Position numbers and translations under genes: made by a program. A stretch of 64,000 nucleotides of DNA from Apibacter raozihei. Lineage in GTDB: Bacteria > Bacteroidota > Bacteroidia > Flavobacteriales > Weeksellaceae. Location of the stretch: positions 124,001 to 188,000 of the forward strand of contig NZ_CP034930.1 of NCBI RefSeq assembly GCF_004014855.1, in the 5' to 3' direction. Positions 45,312 through 53,913 of this stretch are shown piece after piece (position 1 is the stretch's first letter; every line of letters starts with the position of its first letter). The notes below the pieces were generated by a model. It did not search any database, was not told the DNA's origin, and worked only from the letters and a program-made list of their open reading frames with translations.

Positions 45312-45473
45312 TCAATATTTGGCAAAACTGCTTTCCAAAAATTTGAAGTATTTAAACTGCAAGCTCCTGAAAAGATTTTTTCTATTCAAAAGTACTACTT
45401 TTACAGCAAGCGGGTGCAGTATTGCTTCTTCCAATTCATTTTTGTTGCGTTTGTTTCCACTTTTTACAGATAC
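45312..45473 (-). pseudogene. Possible remnant of a leucine-rich-repeat protein gene
   Basis: A 53-codon frame without a usual start reads ELEEAILHPLAVKVVLLNRK, which resembles the N-terminal part of Bacteroidota leucine-rich-repeat proteins (pattern 'LEEAL..P..V..LdLr...L'). It lies between the glycosyltransferase and apbE. It is too short to be a working gene; the resemblance is by eye only. Confidence 0.25.
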
Positions 45474-45477
45474 CTAT

Positions 45478-46506
45478 TTATTCTGATTCGGGTATCAGCT
45501 TTGTATCAAATATTTCCAGCTGTGCATGAAAATGTTCCGACTTCAAGATTTCGCCCTTATCCGTTATCATCAGACAACTGTATTCCGGATACTGATTCAT
45601 CAACTTCATTCCTGATTCAGATCCCAAAACCATTAATGAAGTACTGAATCCGTTGGCCATTTCTGCATTGGGACCTATAACCGTAACACTCATAATTCCC
45701 CTGACCGGATAACCGGTGCGGGGATTAATGATATGAGAATATTTTTCACCTTTCAGTACCACATATTTTTCGTAAGATCCTGAGGTGGTTACACTCTCGT
45801 TTTGGAGAGAAAATGCTCCCATAATATCGGCCGGATCAAAAGGATTTATTACTCCTATTTTCCATTCTTTACCGGTTATCTGCTTCCCCCAGGCGCTTAT
45901 ATCTCCGGATGCGTTAATTATTCCGGCCGGCACATTTTCTGCTACCATCAATTCTTTTGCTTTATCTGCTGCATATCCTTTTCCTATTGAGCCAAAGCCA
46001 ATTTTCATTCCGGGTAGTTTTAAATAAATGGTAGAGTTAATACTATCCAGCTCTATATTTTTGTAGCCTATCTTTTTAATGGATTTCCTGATCTGTCCCC
46101 GGGTTGGAATTTTCTTCATTGAACCGTCAAATTTCCATACTTTGTCTAAAGCTGCAAAACTAATATCAAAAGCTCCACCGGTCATTTCAGATATATCTAA
46201 TGCCCTGCGGGTAAGCTGCCATACTTCAGGATCTACTTTAACCGGACGAATGCCTGCATTTTGATTTACCCGGGAAATCTGTGATTCAGGAATCCAGTCG
46301 GAAATTAATTGTTCTATGCGATCTATTTCTGCAACAACCTGGTCTATGTGTTTTTCTGCCGTGAGCGAATCTTCTGCTACAATAGTAAAGTCAAAACGAC
46401 ATCCCATAAGTGTTACAGCTCTGTTTCTCTGAACCTGTGCTCCTGCTACTAAAAACAATAAAGAAAAAACACCGATTAAACTTATTTTAATTTCATTTAT
46501 TCTCAT
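45478..46506 (-). CDS. apbE: FAD:protein FMN transferase ApbE
   Basis: A 342-residue exported enzyme (signal segment ISLIGVFSLLFLVAGAQ) that attaches FMN covalently to Thr/Ser of target proteins. Family motifs are GSIGKGYAAD (residues ~170-180), NASGDISAWG, and the Asp/His region YSHIINPRTGYPV. It lies 19 bases downstream of the PepSY-reductase gene. Its likely target is the DUF2271 protein two genes upstream, which has a TGAS site. This placement supports a flavin-based redox module. Confidence 0.92.
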   Translation of the reverse strand: MRINEIKISLIGVFSLLFLVAGAQVQRNRAVTLMGCRFDFTIVAEDSLTAEKHIDQVVAEIDRIEQLISDWIPESQISRVNQNAGIRPVKVDPEVWQLTRRALDISEMTGGAFDISFAALDKVWKFDGSMKKIPTRGQIRKSIKKIGYKNIELDSINSTIYLKLPGMKIGFGSIGKGYAADKAKELMVAENVPAGIINASGDISAWGKQITGKEWKIGVINPFDPADIMGAFSLQNESVTTSGSYEKYVVLKGEKYSHIINPRTGYPVRGIMSVTVIGPNAEMANGFSTSLMVLGSESGMKLMNQYPEYSCLMITDKGEILKSEHFHAQLEIFDTKLIPESE

Positions 46507-46525
46507 TCATTGGATTCTTTGGGTG

Positions 46526-48724
46526 TTAATAACAATCTGAAAGTATCTGCCCTTTATTCTTATAATCGATGATTCTTTTCGCATATTTTTCGAACACAAT
46601 TTCTTCTAAAACCGCTTCCACCTCTGCCTGCATCTGCAAAGCTCCACAAATCATAAGTATTCCGTCATTTTCCAGAAGATCTGCAAAAAATTCTGTATCT
46701 CTTCTCACTAAATCCATAACATACCGATGTTCCTGACTTCTGGAATAACAAAATGTATAATCAACTAATTGCTGATTTTTAACCTGCTCATCTAAAAAAA
46801 TTTTATAGCGACTGGTTATTTCAGTTTCCCTACGAAAACCGCAATAAAGAAAGGTTTCCGTTTTATGGGTATTCTGCTGTACCATTCCTAAAAACGGGGC
46901 TATTCCTGTTCCGTTGGCAATTAGTACAACCTTAGAAGCTTTATCAGGAAAGTGAAAGGAGGTATTAGGCATTACGCGTGCATTAAGTTCATCCCCGACC
47001 TTACGTTTAATTAAGAATTCCGACGCCAGTCCTCCGGGTAAATATTTTATGGAAAGCTGTATACGGTTATCGACTCTTGCGATGGAATAATACCTTTCTT
47101 TTTCATCATTGTCCGGATAAACTACTAATAAGTCTCCGGAAGTATATTTGAGATTCCCCGGATTAATTCTTAACATAAAAGTATTTTCAGAATCTTCAGG
47201 AGAAAAAATCTCATCCACTTTCATTTTTTTCAGTCCCTGAGGTACTTTTTTATAAAATTTGGAATCAGCATAAAGTTTCATCAGTGTCTGCTTGTTCCAT
47301 TCTTTTACCCATGCTGTAAACTCTTCGGGAGATTTATCATTTACCGTATGTATTTTCATAAACGGTTCTCCCCACGATTCTGCCCGTATATTAGTGTTTA
47401 CAACTTGTGCAAATCCGCAGTAATCTTTATAGGCTTTGGATCCGAATCCTACGACACAGTACTTTAATGGATGATTTTGTGGGTGTTTTTTCAGCAGCAG
47501 CTCAAATTTTGAAGCATTTGATGGTGCATCTCCCAGTCCGTAGGTAGAGGTGAAGATAACCAAATATTCAGCCTTCGGAAATTCTTGATACCGATTTAAT
47601 TCGGCAAGATAGGAATGCTGATTTTGAGCCAGCAACTGCTTATGCACTTGATGGGCAAACCAGAAAGTGCTACCGTTTTCGGAACCTACCAGGAGAATTA
47701 TCTTACTTTCTTTTGCAGAAAATTTATTTTTAAACTTAGGTACTCTTCTTTTCCACATAATGGTAAAGCCTGAATATATGAAAAACAGGATATAAAGAGA
47801 CGATATCATAAGTACAGCCGCCCACACGATATGGGTTCTTCCGGTATGTAAATCGAGACTTAGTTCTGTCCAGCGTTTTGTAAGTGGATAATCGGTCTGC
47901 GAAATGATAGATCCGTTGAACTGATTTACTTCAATTTCTTTATCTTTTAATTTGATGATATAAAAATCATCGGGTTCTTCGGAAAAAGGAAATTCTATTT
48001 TTTGTACTTCTGCAAGTTTTATTTGTTTAAACAGCGGAATATCTTTGCTGTTTATTTTAACCGTTTCTTCATTCTCCGCAGTTGGATTCTGTATCTTTTT
48101 ATTTTCTGTTTTCGGAAAAAAATTAAATCTTTCCATAGAAAGATAGGTACCTGTCACAGATATTATAATAATTGGTATAAGGAGCAACCTCCCAAATACG
48201 GCATGATAGTATTGTGAGAAAGAACTTTTTTTAATTTTGGAAAAGAAACGGGAAAGTTTTTTTTGTCTTTTAATTATAAGTATGCTTCCTGAAACAGCAA
48301 TAAGGGCCAGTAAAAATGAATTAATACCTATGATCCATCTACCGGTTTCATGTAAAAATAAAGAACGGTGAAAGGAAGTGACCCATTGTATAAAATCACT
48401 TTTTTTTTCGGTTTTTCCTATAATTTTGCCATCTAAGGGATTTATATATCCTTCTACATCATTACCTTCTTCATCCAAACCCTGTAATTTTATGTATGAG
48501 TTTTCAGTAATTTCCAACTCGGTTATTTCCAAATATTTATTCTGCAAAACAGGAAGCACCTGTGCCAGAGAAATATCTTTTAAATTATGAATACGATTGG
48601 GAGAGGTATTTTCTTTTATGGTATTAAAAGCGAGTATGGATCCCGTAATGGAAGCCATACTCAAAAATATGAAAGAAGTTATTGCCAATATTAAATGAGC
48701 ATATCTCCAAATTGAAAGGGTCAT
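46526..48724 (-). CDS. PepSY membrane protein fused to flavodoxin and NAD(P)H:flavin reductase (XusC-like)
   Basis: A 732-residue three-part protein. Residues 1 to about 335 are a PepSY-associated membrane region with four membrane segments (near 10-35, 135-160, 185-205, 305-330) and histidines that could bind haem. Residues 350-480 are a flavodoxin domain (VGSENGSTFWFAH, FTSTYGLGDAPSNA). Residues 515-732 are a CysJ-like FAD/NAD(P)H reductase (YYSIARV, ANGTGIAPFLG). Cytosolic NAD(P)H would reduce an acceptor outside the inner membrane. In Bacteroides the PepSY protein XusC belongs to the xusABC siderophore system. It is preceded by the DUF2271 gene with a 6-base gap. Confidence 0.88.
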   Translation of the reverse strand: MTLSIWRYAHLILAITSFIFLSMASITGSILAFNTIKENTSPNRIHNLKDISLAQVLPVLQNKYLEITELEITENSYIKLQGLDEEGNDVEGYINPLDGKIIGKTEKKSDFIQWVTSFHRSLFLHETGRWIIGINSFLLALIAVSGSILIIKRQKKLSRFFSKIKKSSFSQYYHAVFGRLLLIPIIIISVTGTYLSMERFNFFPKTENKKIQNPTAENEETVKINSKDIPLFKQIKLAEVQKIEFPFSEEPDDFYIIKLKDKEIEVNQFNGSIISQTDYPLTKRWTELSLDLHTGRTHIVWAAVLMISSLYILFFIYSGFTIMWKRRVPKFKNKFSAKESKIILLVGSENGSTFWFAHQVHKQLLAQNQHSYLAELNRYQEFPKAEYLVIFTSTYGLGDAPSNASKFELLLKKHPQNHPLKYCVVGFGSKAYKDYCGFAQVVNTNIRAESWGEPFMKIHTVNDKSPEEFTAWVKEWNKQTLMKLYADSKFYKKVPQGLKKMKVDEIFSPEDSENTFMLRINPGNLKYTSGDLLVVYPDNDEKERYYSIARVDNRIQLSIKYLPGGLASEFLIKRKVGDELNARVMPNTSFHFPDKASKVVLIANGTGIAPFLGMVQQNTHKTETFLYCGFRRETEITSRYKIFLDEQVKNQQLVDYTFCYSRSQEHRYVMDLVRRDTEFFADLLENDGILMICGALQMQAEVEAVLEEIVFEKYAKRIIDYKNKGQILSDCY

Positions 48725-48730
48725 TTTTTA

Positions 48731-49207
48731 TTAAATCTTACTTAAACGTATATAATTAATATATCCTGTACCGCTTAATTTACCTGACATGCCTTCGGTA
48801 GTTAAAGGAATTTCCAAATCTTTTGCATGATATTTCTGATCTTCCACTGCTGTTTCAAATCGTAGTTTATATCCTTTATTCATTTTAGAGTTTTCAATTT
48901 CCAGCGTGGTTACGCTTCTATCTCCTCCGGTTACAGAAGCTCCTGTTTTTGCATTTACTTCCTTTTTTTTAGAATAAAATTTGTACCATTCTTTCAGACT
49001 GTTATACCATCTCTTATCATCCCCCATTACATACAAGGTTTTTTCATACTGTCCTTTAGGGTTTATTAAGGATACAACTATATAAGCTCCTTCACCTATA
49101 TAATTATTCATTTGTAAGAGACATTTATATTTGGTTGTTTGTGCTGTTCCAAAAACTGATATCATAAGAAACAGACAAAATGCTATTCTTTTTAAGTTAT
49201 TTTTCAT
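48731..49207 (-). CDS. DUF2271 secreted protein with a probable covalent-FMN site
   Basis: A 158-residue protein with a signal peptide (to FGTAQ, about residue 23) and the DUF2271 pattern. Residues 85-91 read NAKTGAS, close to the flavinylation signal D-x-x-(S/T)-G-A-(T/S) recognised by ApbE, with Ser91 at the attachment position; the usual Asp is Asn here. A periplasmic flavoprotein taking electrons from the PepSY reductase next door is the natural inference. Gaps to both neighbours are 6 bases. Confidence 0.82.
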   Translation of the reverse strand: MKNNLKRIAFCLFLMISVFGTAQTTKYKCLLQMNNYIGEGAYIVVSLINPKGQYEKTLYVMGDDKRWYNSLKEWYKFYSKKKEVNAKTGASVTGGDRSVTTLEIENSKMNKGYKLRFETAVEDQKYHAKDLEIPLTTEGMSGKLSGTGYINYIRLSKI

Positions 49208-49213
49208 CTTTTT

Positions 49214-50683
49214 TTATTTAAGAAAATCTACAGATATTTTATTTTGAGTTAATACTTCGTTTTCTTTGGCCAGGTCGAAAGCGGTTTCTCCAAATTCGGT
49301 TTTGGCTGTTTTTTGAGCTCCTATGCTCACCAGATATTTTAAGATACTATCGTCTTTTGCAGTCATTGCAGCACGTTGCAAAGCAGTTATTCCTTCATCG
49401 TTTACCTGATTTACATTTGCGTTTAAATCAGCCAGTTTTTTTATAAGATTTAAATCCCCTTTTACAACTGCCAGATGATAAATCGTATTGCCATCATGCT
49501 GTTTTGCTGAAAAGTCTAATCCTTTTTCTTTAAGGAGATTTAATTTTGCATCGAAATCTTTATTTTGAGGATTGTATGACTGTACAAGGTAATAAGCCAA
49601 GCTATTTCCGTTGTTATCTACTAGTTTTATGTCTGCCCCTTTGCTAAGTAATAAGGCTACCATTTCAGCAGTGCTTGATTTTACGGCCTGCGCTAATGCA
49701 CTTTCTCCCTTACTATTAACTGCATTTATATTTTTAGTTAACGGTAAAAGTAACTCCGTATTTTGAACATCTTTACCTGAAGCACTATTCATAAAGGCTG
49801 TATTTCCGTTTTTATCGGTTTTACCTGCATCTACTCCTTTGCTTAAAAAGTAAGTCATTATTTCAGACTGTTTAGGTTTAGTTGCTAAAATATGAAGTAC
49901 TGTTTGTTGGTTTTCATTGGTAAGTGCAGGATTTATTTTTAATTCTTCTACGAGATACTGAAATACATCTAAGGTATTGGCTGATCTTCGGGTAGCTTCT
50001 GCTGCCATGAAAAGTGCCTGATTGGTATATTTTACACCTCGAGCCTTCAGTTTTTTCAGTAATTCAACATTTCCTTTTCTTGCTGCATAATCAAAGGCTG
50101 TTCCTCCTTTAGAATCAGTATCTGATAGTGATAATCCCTGAGTAATTAAAAAATCAGTCAGATGAAGATCTGTATCGTATGGAATAGCTAATAATAAAAG
50201 GTTAGTACCTTCTTTATATTTCATTTTAGGATCTAGTCCTGCTTTGAAAAACAGCTTATAAATTTCAATATCCGTTTGTCCTGCGTTAGCTGCAAATACC
50301 AATGGAGTAAGTCCGTGAGAGTCTTCCAGGTTTATATCGCTTTTTTTCTCAATCAGATATTTAATTAATTCAATATTTCCACGATATGCAGCCCAATGGA
50401 GGTATATACGATTGTCGTGGGTTAATTTGTTTACATCATTCCCTTTTTGGCTTAGTAGGTATTTGATGGTTTCCAGAGGAGCATCATTTAAAATTGCTAC
50501 GGAAACAGCATCAAATTTTCTATCATTAAATTCTACCGGATTATTCCCATTCTTAATTTCTGTTTCCACCACCTGTACTTCAGGTTTGTTTTTCCAGAAA
50601 TCATTATCTAACAGGGAATTATTTTTTTGAGCGCTCATCCATAAGGATGCCAGGCATAAGATCGTTACTACTATTTTTTTCAT
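49214..50683 (-). CDS. Secreted ankyrin-repeat protein
   Basis: A 489-residue protein with a signal peptide (to MSAQ, about residue 18) and about 12 ankyrin repeats (for example RIYLHWAAYRGNIELIKYL, GLTPLVFAANAGQTDIEIY and GITALQRAAM). It heads the operon that continues into DUF2271, PepSY-reductase and apbE. Exported ankyrin proteins usually act as binding scaffolds; the partner here is unknown, but the operon suggests an iron-reduction or siderophore component. Confidence 0.88.
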   Translation of the reverse strand: MKKIVVTILCLASLWMSAQKNNSLLDNDFWKNKPEVQVVETEIKNGNNPVEFNDRKFDAVSVAILNDAPLETIKYLLSQKGNDVNKLTHDNRIYLHWAAYRGNIELIKYLIEKKSDINLEDSHGLTPLVFAANAGQTDIEIYKLFFKAGLDPKMKYKEGTNLLLLAIPYDTDLHLTDFLITQGLSLSDTDSKGGTAFDYAARKGNVELLKKLKARGVKYTNQALFMAAEATRRSANTLDVFQYLVEELKINPALTNENQQTVLHILATKPKQSEIMTYFLSKGVDAGKTDKNGNTAFMNSASGKDVQNTELLLPLTKNINAVNSKGESALAQAVKSSTAEMVALLLSKGADIKLVDNNGNSLAYYLVQSYNPQNKDFDAKLNLLKEKGLDFSAKQHDGNTIYHLAVVKGDLNLIKKLADLNANVNQVNDEGITALQRAAMTAKDDSILKYLVSIGAQKTAKTEFGETAFDLAKENEVLTQNKISVDFLK

Positions 50684-50739
50684 TATTTTTTCTTTTAAAA
50701 AGTAAAATATAAAAGTATAAAATATTTATGAATATTTTT

Positions 50740-50756
50740 TATATAGACTAAATAAA
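50740..50756 (-). promoter_or_regulatory. Candidate shared iron-type operator upstream of the ankyrin operon
   Basis: TATATAGACTAAATAAA (plus-strand reading) differs at two positions from TGTTTAGACTAAATAAA at 57597-57613. It lies 57 bases upstream of the ankyrin start. Confidence 0.45.
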
Positions 50757-50884
50757 TATAAGGAAAGATTAAACTCATTCACTTCAAGGCAGATTCCTTG
50801 CTATATATTAAGCTAATACACTATAAATGAAATGGGTACAATTTTATTTCGTTTGAGTAGTAAGAACTTTTCATATTAAAATAA

Positions 50885-50921
50885 ACAAGCCAATACGTAA
50901 AATTAATACGTATTGGCTTGT
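50885..50921 (-). terminator. Terminator after the tandem secreted paralogues
   Basis: Perfect 15-bp stem ACAAGCCAATACGTA / TACGTATTGGCTTGT with a 7-base loop; on the minus strand it is followed by TTTATTTT. It separates the paralogue pair from the ankyrin operon. Confidence 0.8.
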
Positions 50922-50949
50922 TGCTTGTTATTTGTTTCTAAAAAAATGA

Positions 50950-51540
50950 TCAGGGCTCACCTAAAAATATGGAAATAACCTTGTTATTAGTAAAAAGTAT
51001 TCCAAACCCTATTTCATACCGAACATTATTATCATCTACCAGATTGTTGGAGGAAATATAACCTGTGTAATCTATATTTCTACTTCTCCCCTTCTCTTTT
51101 TTAATATCTGTATCAGTAAACCCTCCTATATAATTTTCCACCGTCTTTATTTTAGGCATTCCGGATCCTCTATCACGATAATATATTTTTGTTTGTATTT
51201 CATCTCCTATTCTGATTTGAAATTTGTTTTTTTTCCCGAAAGCCAGCGTATTATCTGATAAATCTATACTTGAAACTTTATTATTCAATATAAAGATTTT
51301 GTTTTTGTTATAGTAGTAAATTTTCCCATATTCCTCATTTATTTCAAAATAAAAATCTTCGATTTTGGTGGGTTTCCCTAAAACACGGGTTACTTTATCC
51401 ACAGTATCGTCGTAAGCAATCCCTTGAGACATTACTCCTGGTTTCATAACTATCATCTCAGATATTTTATACTGAGCACTTAAAATACCGCTTAGAAAAA
51501 GCAATCCAAACAAGAATGTTTTTTTAATTATTTTTTTCAT
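50950..51540 (-). CDS. Secreted protein of unknown function (second of a tandem pair)
   Basis: A 196-residue protein with a signal peptide (to ILSAQ, about residue 22). The segment YDDTVDKVTRVLGKPTKIEDFYF has the 'G/D-x-x-x-x-x-V-x-x-x-x-G-x-P' pattern of BamE/SmpA-like folds. It is a paralogue of the gene at 51576, sharing QYKISEM.VMKPG and AFGKKNKFQI. The role is unknown; it lies between the DUF4374 lipoproteins and the ankyrin operon. Confidence 0.75.
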   Translation of the reverse strand: MKKIIKKTFLFGLLFLSGILSAQYKISEMIVMKPGVMSQGIAYDDTVDKVTRVLGKPTKIEDFYFEINEEYGKIYYYNKNKIFILNNKVSSIDLSDNTLAFGKKNKFQIRIGDEIQTKIYYRDRGSGMPKIKTVENYIGGFTDTDIKKEKGRSRNIDYTGYISSNNLVDDNNVRYEIGFGILFTNNKVISIFLGEP

Positions 51541-51575
51541 TTTATTTTGATCCTACCTTTAATTAGCGGCAATCA

Positions 51576-52154
51576 TTATACTGGTTCACCTAAAAATATA
51601 GAAACCACTTTGTTTTCATTTAAAAGTATCTCAAATAACACAGTATCATATCTTTTATCATTATCATCCAGAAAGTATTCCGAAGAAATATAACTTGTAT
51701 AATTTACATCTCTACTTGTCCCCTCATCCTTTACAATATCTGTATCAATGAAATCTCCTATGCGTTCAACCTCTTTCTTTGATTTTGACTTTTTCTGTCC
51801 TTCATTTTGTATTTGATCGCCTATAGTTATTTGAAATTTATTTTTTTTTCCAAAAGCCAGGGAATTATCTGATATTTCAAAACACAAAACTTTCCCGTGC
51901 AGTATATATATTTTACTATTATTATAATAACAAATTTTACCATAGGTTTGTTCTATTCTATAGTAAACATTTTCTATTTTAACCGGCTTTCCTAAAACAC
52001 TGATTACTTTTTGCAATGTATCATCGTAAGAAATTCCTTTGGTCAAGATACCCGGTTTCATAACTACCATTTCTGATATTTTGTATTGAGCACTCAAATT
52101 ATTACTCGTTGCTATTACTCCTAAAAGGAAAATTATTTGAAATATCTTTTTCAT
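51576..52154 (-). CDS. Secreted protein of unknown function (first of a tandem pair)
   Basis: A 192-residue paralogue of the preceding gene on the same strand with a 35-base gap. The signal peptide ends NLSAQ. The conserved parts are QYKISEMVVMKPGILTKGISYDD and VVSIFLGEP at the C-terminus; the middle Lys/Glu loop diverges. A decayed third copy lies just upstream at 52370-52485. Confidence 0.75.
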   Translation of the reverse strand: MKKIFQIIFLLGVIATSNNLSAQYKISEMVVMKPGILTKGISYDDTLQKVISVLGKPVKIENVYYRIEQTYGKICYYNNSKIYILHGKVLCFEISDNSLAFGKKNKFQITIGDQIQNEGQKKSKSKKEVERIGDFIDTDIVKDEGTSRDVNYTSYISSEYFLDDNDKRYDTVLFEILLNENKVVSIFLGEPV

Positions 52155-52369
52155 TTTTTTATACTAAAAAGTTATAAACAAAATTAAAAAATATATAACA
52201 ACATATACTATATTGATGTAACAAATATAAAATAATATAAATAAAAATAAATTTTATATTTTATCTAATTGAACACCATTGAATTAGAAATTATTTAATT
52301 TTACTCTCTACTTATTATCCGATTCTCCTCTTATTAGGTTTTGTTTTACTTCACCTTCTACTTAGATTT

Positions 52370-52485
52370 AATCCCCCGGTTACTTTATTTACAGTATTGC
52401 TTTAAGGGACTCCTTTTTTAAATTCTTATGGGTTCATTATTATTAATAATGTGTACTGAGCATTTTAAATAATACTTTGAAAAAA
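52370..52485 (-). pseudogene. Decayed third copy of the tandem secreted-protein gene
   Basis: On the minus strand this DNA aligns with the 5' part of the gene at 50950-51540: TGCTCAGTA (the end of the signal peptide), then after a diverged stretch GATACTGTGGATAAAGTAACC in the intact gene matches AATACTGTAAATAAAGTAACC here. Several stops break the frame. The remainder of the gap 52155-52661 is AT-rich and holds a terminator at its end. Confidence 0.6.
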
Positions 52486-52606
52486 TTTATCCGAACAAAA
52501 AAGCTTTTTTATGATCTTTTAACTCTAATAAAAAAATCTTGGTTGTCTCTTAGGCTTTTACAAATGAGATATTAAACATCCAATATGTAAAATGTAATAA
52601 TAAAAA

Positions 52607-52634
52607 TAAAGCAGCCAAAAAATTGGCTGCTTTA
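52607..52634 (-). terminator. Terminator after the DUF4374 genes
   Basis: Perfect 12-bp stem TAAAGCAGCCAA / TTGGCTGCTTTA with a 4-base loop, downstream of the minus-strand DUF4374 gene and followed on that strand by TTTTTA. Confidence 0.85.
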
Positions 52635-52661
52635 TCCTTATCATATTTGATAAAATGTTAA

Positions 52662-53885
52662 CTATTTAAAATATGAAACGGCTCTGATTTGTTCTGTTTC
52701 ATTGTTAATCTCAAATCCTTTCACTGCATTACCTGATACAGGATTTATAACATATACGGCAGATTTACCACTTACCGGATTAATAGGTAAATACATTTTA
52801 CCTTCGTAAGCCAATGGCCACCCGTTACTGGATATTTCGTTATAGGCCGGAAGTCCTTCTACCCATTTAAATTCTTTGCTACTCATTTTTACAATTGCAT
52901 ATCGGGTTGCATTCGCGGTATTTCCTGTATTAGTAGTATCGTTATAAAATTCCAATAAATAATAATCATTACTAACAGGAAATACTTTTCTAAATTTATA
53001 TCCTCCTGAAGCAGTTTCAATATCAAAGAAATAGTTGGTATCAAAGCTATTTTCACCTTTATTAATTTTTAAAGCTCCTGCTTTTTTTGTTGTCGCATTG
53101 CCAGAACCTGCTCCTGAAAATACGTAAGTAAGTCCTGACGCTTCAGAAGCTATCTGAGAATACACAGCACCTCTCCACTGACCTCCTGAATAACTCATTC
53201 GCGCATCCTGTATTACAGATTTTATAGTAAAGTTATAATCCATAATCGCTACAACTGCTTCGTCTACTGATGCATATTTAAATGCTGCAACAATTTCATT
53301 GTTACCTCTGTCTGCAATTCCTGTAATAGTTGCTTTTTCTTCTCCTATTTTATGTGATTCAAAATCAATAGGCTTATCCATCATGGTAACATTGTCTCCG
53401 CTTCTTTCAAATAAATAACTGTTATCGGTACTGGAAACAGCATAAATAAAATTCCCAAAGCTTCCTGTTACTGTAAATCTTCCTGTTGGAAAAGGGCTTC
53501 CTTGTAATTCTACCATTTTATTATCGGTTCCGAACTTAAATGCTCTGGCTCCTGATTGTCCTTGCCCCAAATCGGATCCATTCGGATAAATAAATCCCAT
53601 CAGTGTTGAAGAGTTATTTACCACAATCTGTGTAAATGAACTGGTCGTTTTAACCGCGTTTGAATTTTCAACAATCGCATCGGTTCCTGAATCCAGTCCG
53701 TCAACTGTTAAAAAGTAAGTTCCTGTACCTAAACTTCCGGTTCCAGGTGCTGATGATATAACAAATTTACCTTTTACTTCCTGAGGAATAACTTCTGAAG
53801 TTGAGTCGTCATTACTACAAGATATGGATATGTAGCTAACTAAGGTACTTAGTAATACTTTTTGAATGAGTTTACATGTTTTCAT
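52662..53885 (-). CDS. DUF4374 lipoprotein (second copy)
   Basis: A 407-residue lipoprotein with lipobox SISC followed by SNDDSTSE, an acidic tail typical of surface-exported Bacteroidota lipoproteins. The mature part is a DUF4374 propeller-like domain. It is a tandem paralogue of the next gene upstream (shared SYSGGQWRGAVYSQ / SYSAGRWRSAMYSQ and SGGYRFRKVF / SGGYKFRKVF). It would act as a siderophore-binding partner of the receptor at 55160. Two copies may bind different ligands or forms. Confidence 0.83.
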   Translation of the reverse strand: MKTCKLIQKVLLSTLVSYISISCSNDDSTSEVIPQEVKGKFVISSAPGTGSLGTGTYFLTVDGLDSGTDAIVENSNAVKTTSSFTQIVVNNSSTLMGFIYPNGSDLGQGQSGARAFKFGTDNKMVELQGSPFPTGRFTVTGSFGNFIYAVSSTDNSYLFERSGDNVTMMDKPIDFESHKIGEEKATITGIADRGNNEIVAAFKYASVDEAVVAIMDYNFTIKSVIQDARMSYSGGQWRGAVYSQIASEASGLTYVFSGAGSGNATTKKAGALKINKGENSFDTNYFFDIETASGGYKFRKVFPVSNDYYLLEFYNDTTNTGNTANATRYAIVKMSSKEFKWVEGLPAYNEISSNGWPLAYEGKMYLPINPVSGKSAVYVINPVSGNAVKGFEINNETEQIRAVSYFK

Positions 53886-53913
53886 ACTATGTTTGTTTAA
53901 ATATATTGTGTTT

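Noticed and set aside
45259-45486. Plus-strand frame of 75 residues
   Set aside because: It lies opposite the glycosyltransferase start and the possible LRR remnant and shows no protein-like pattern.
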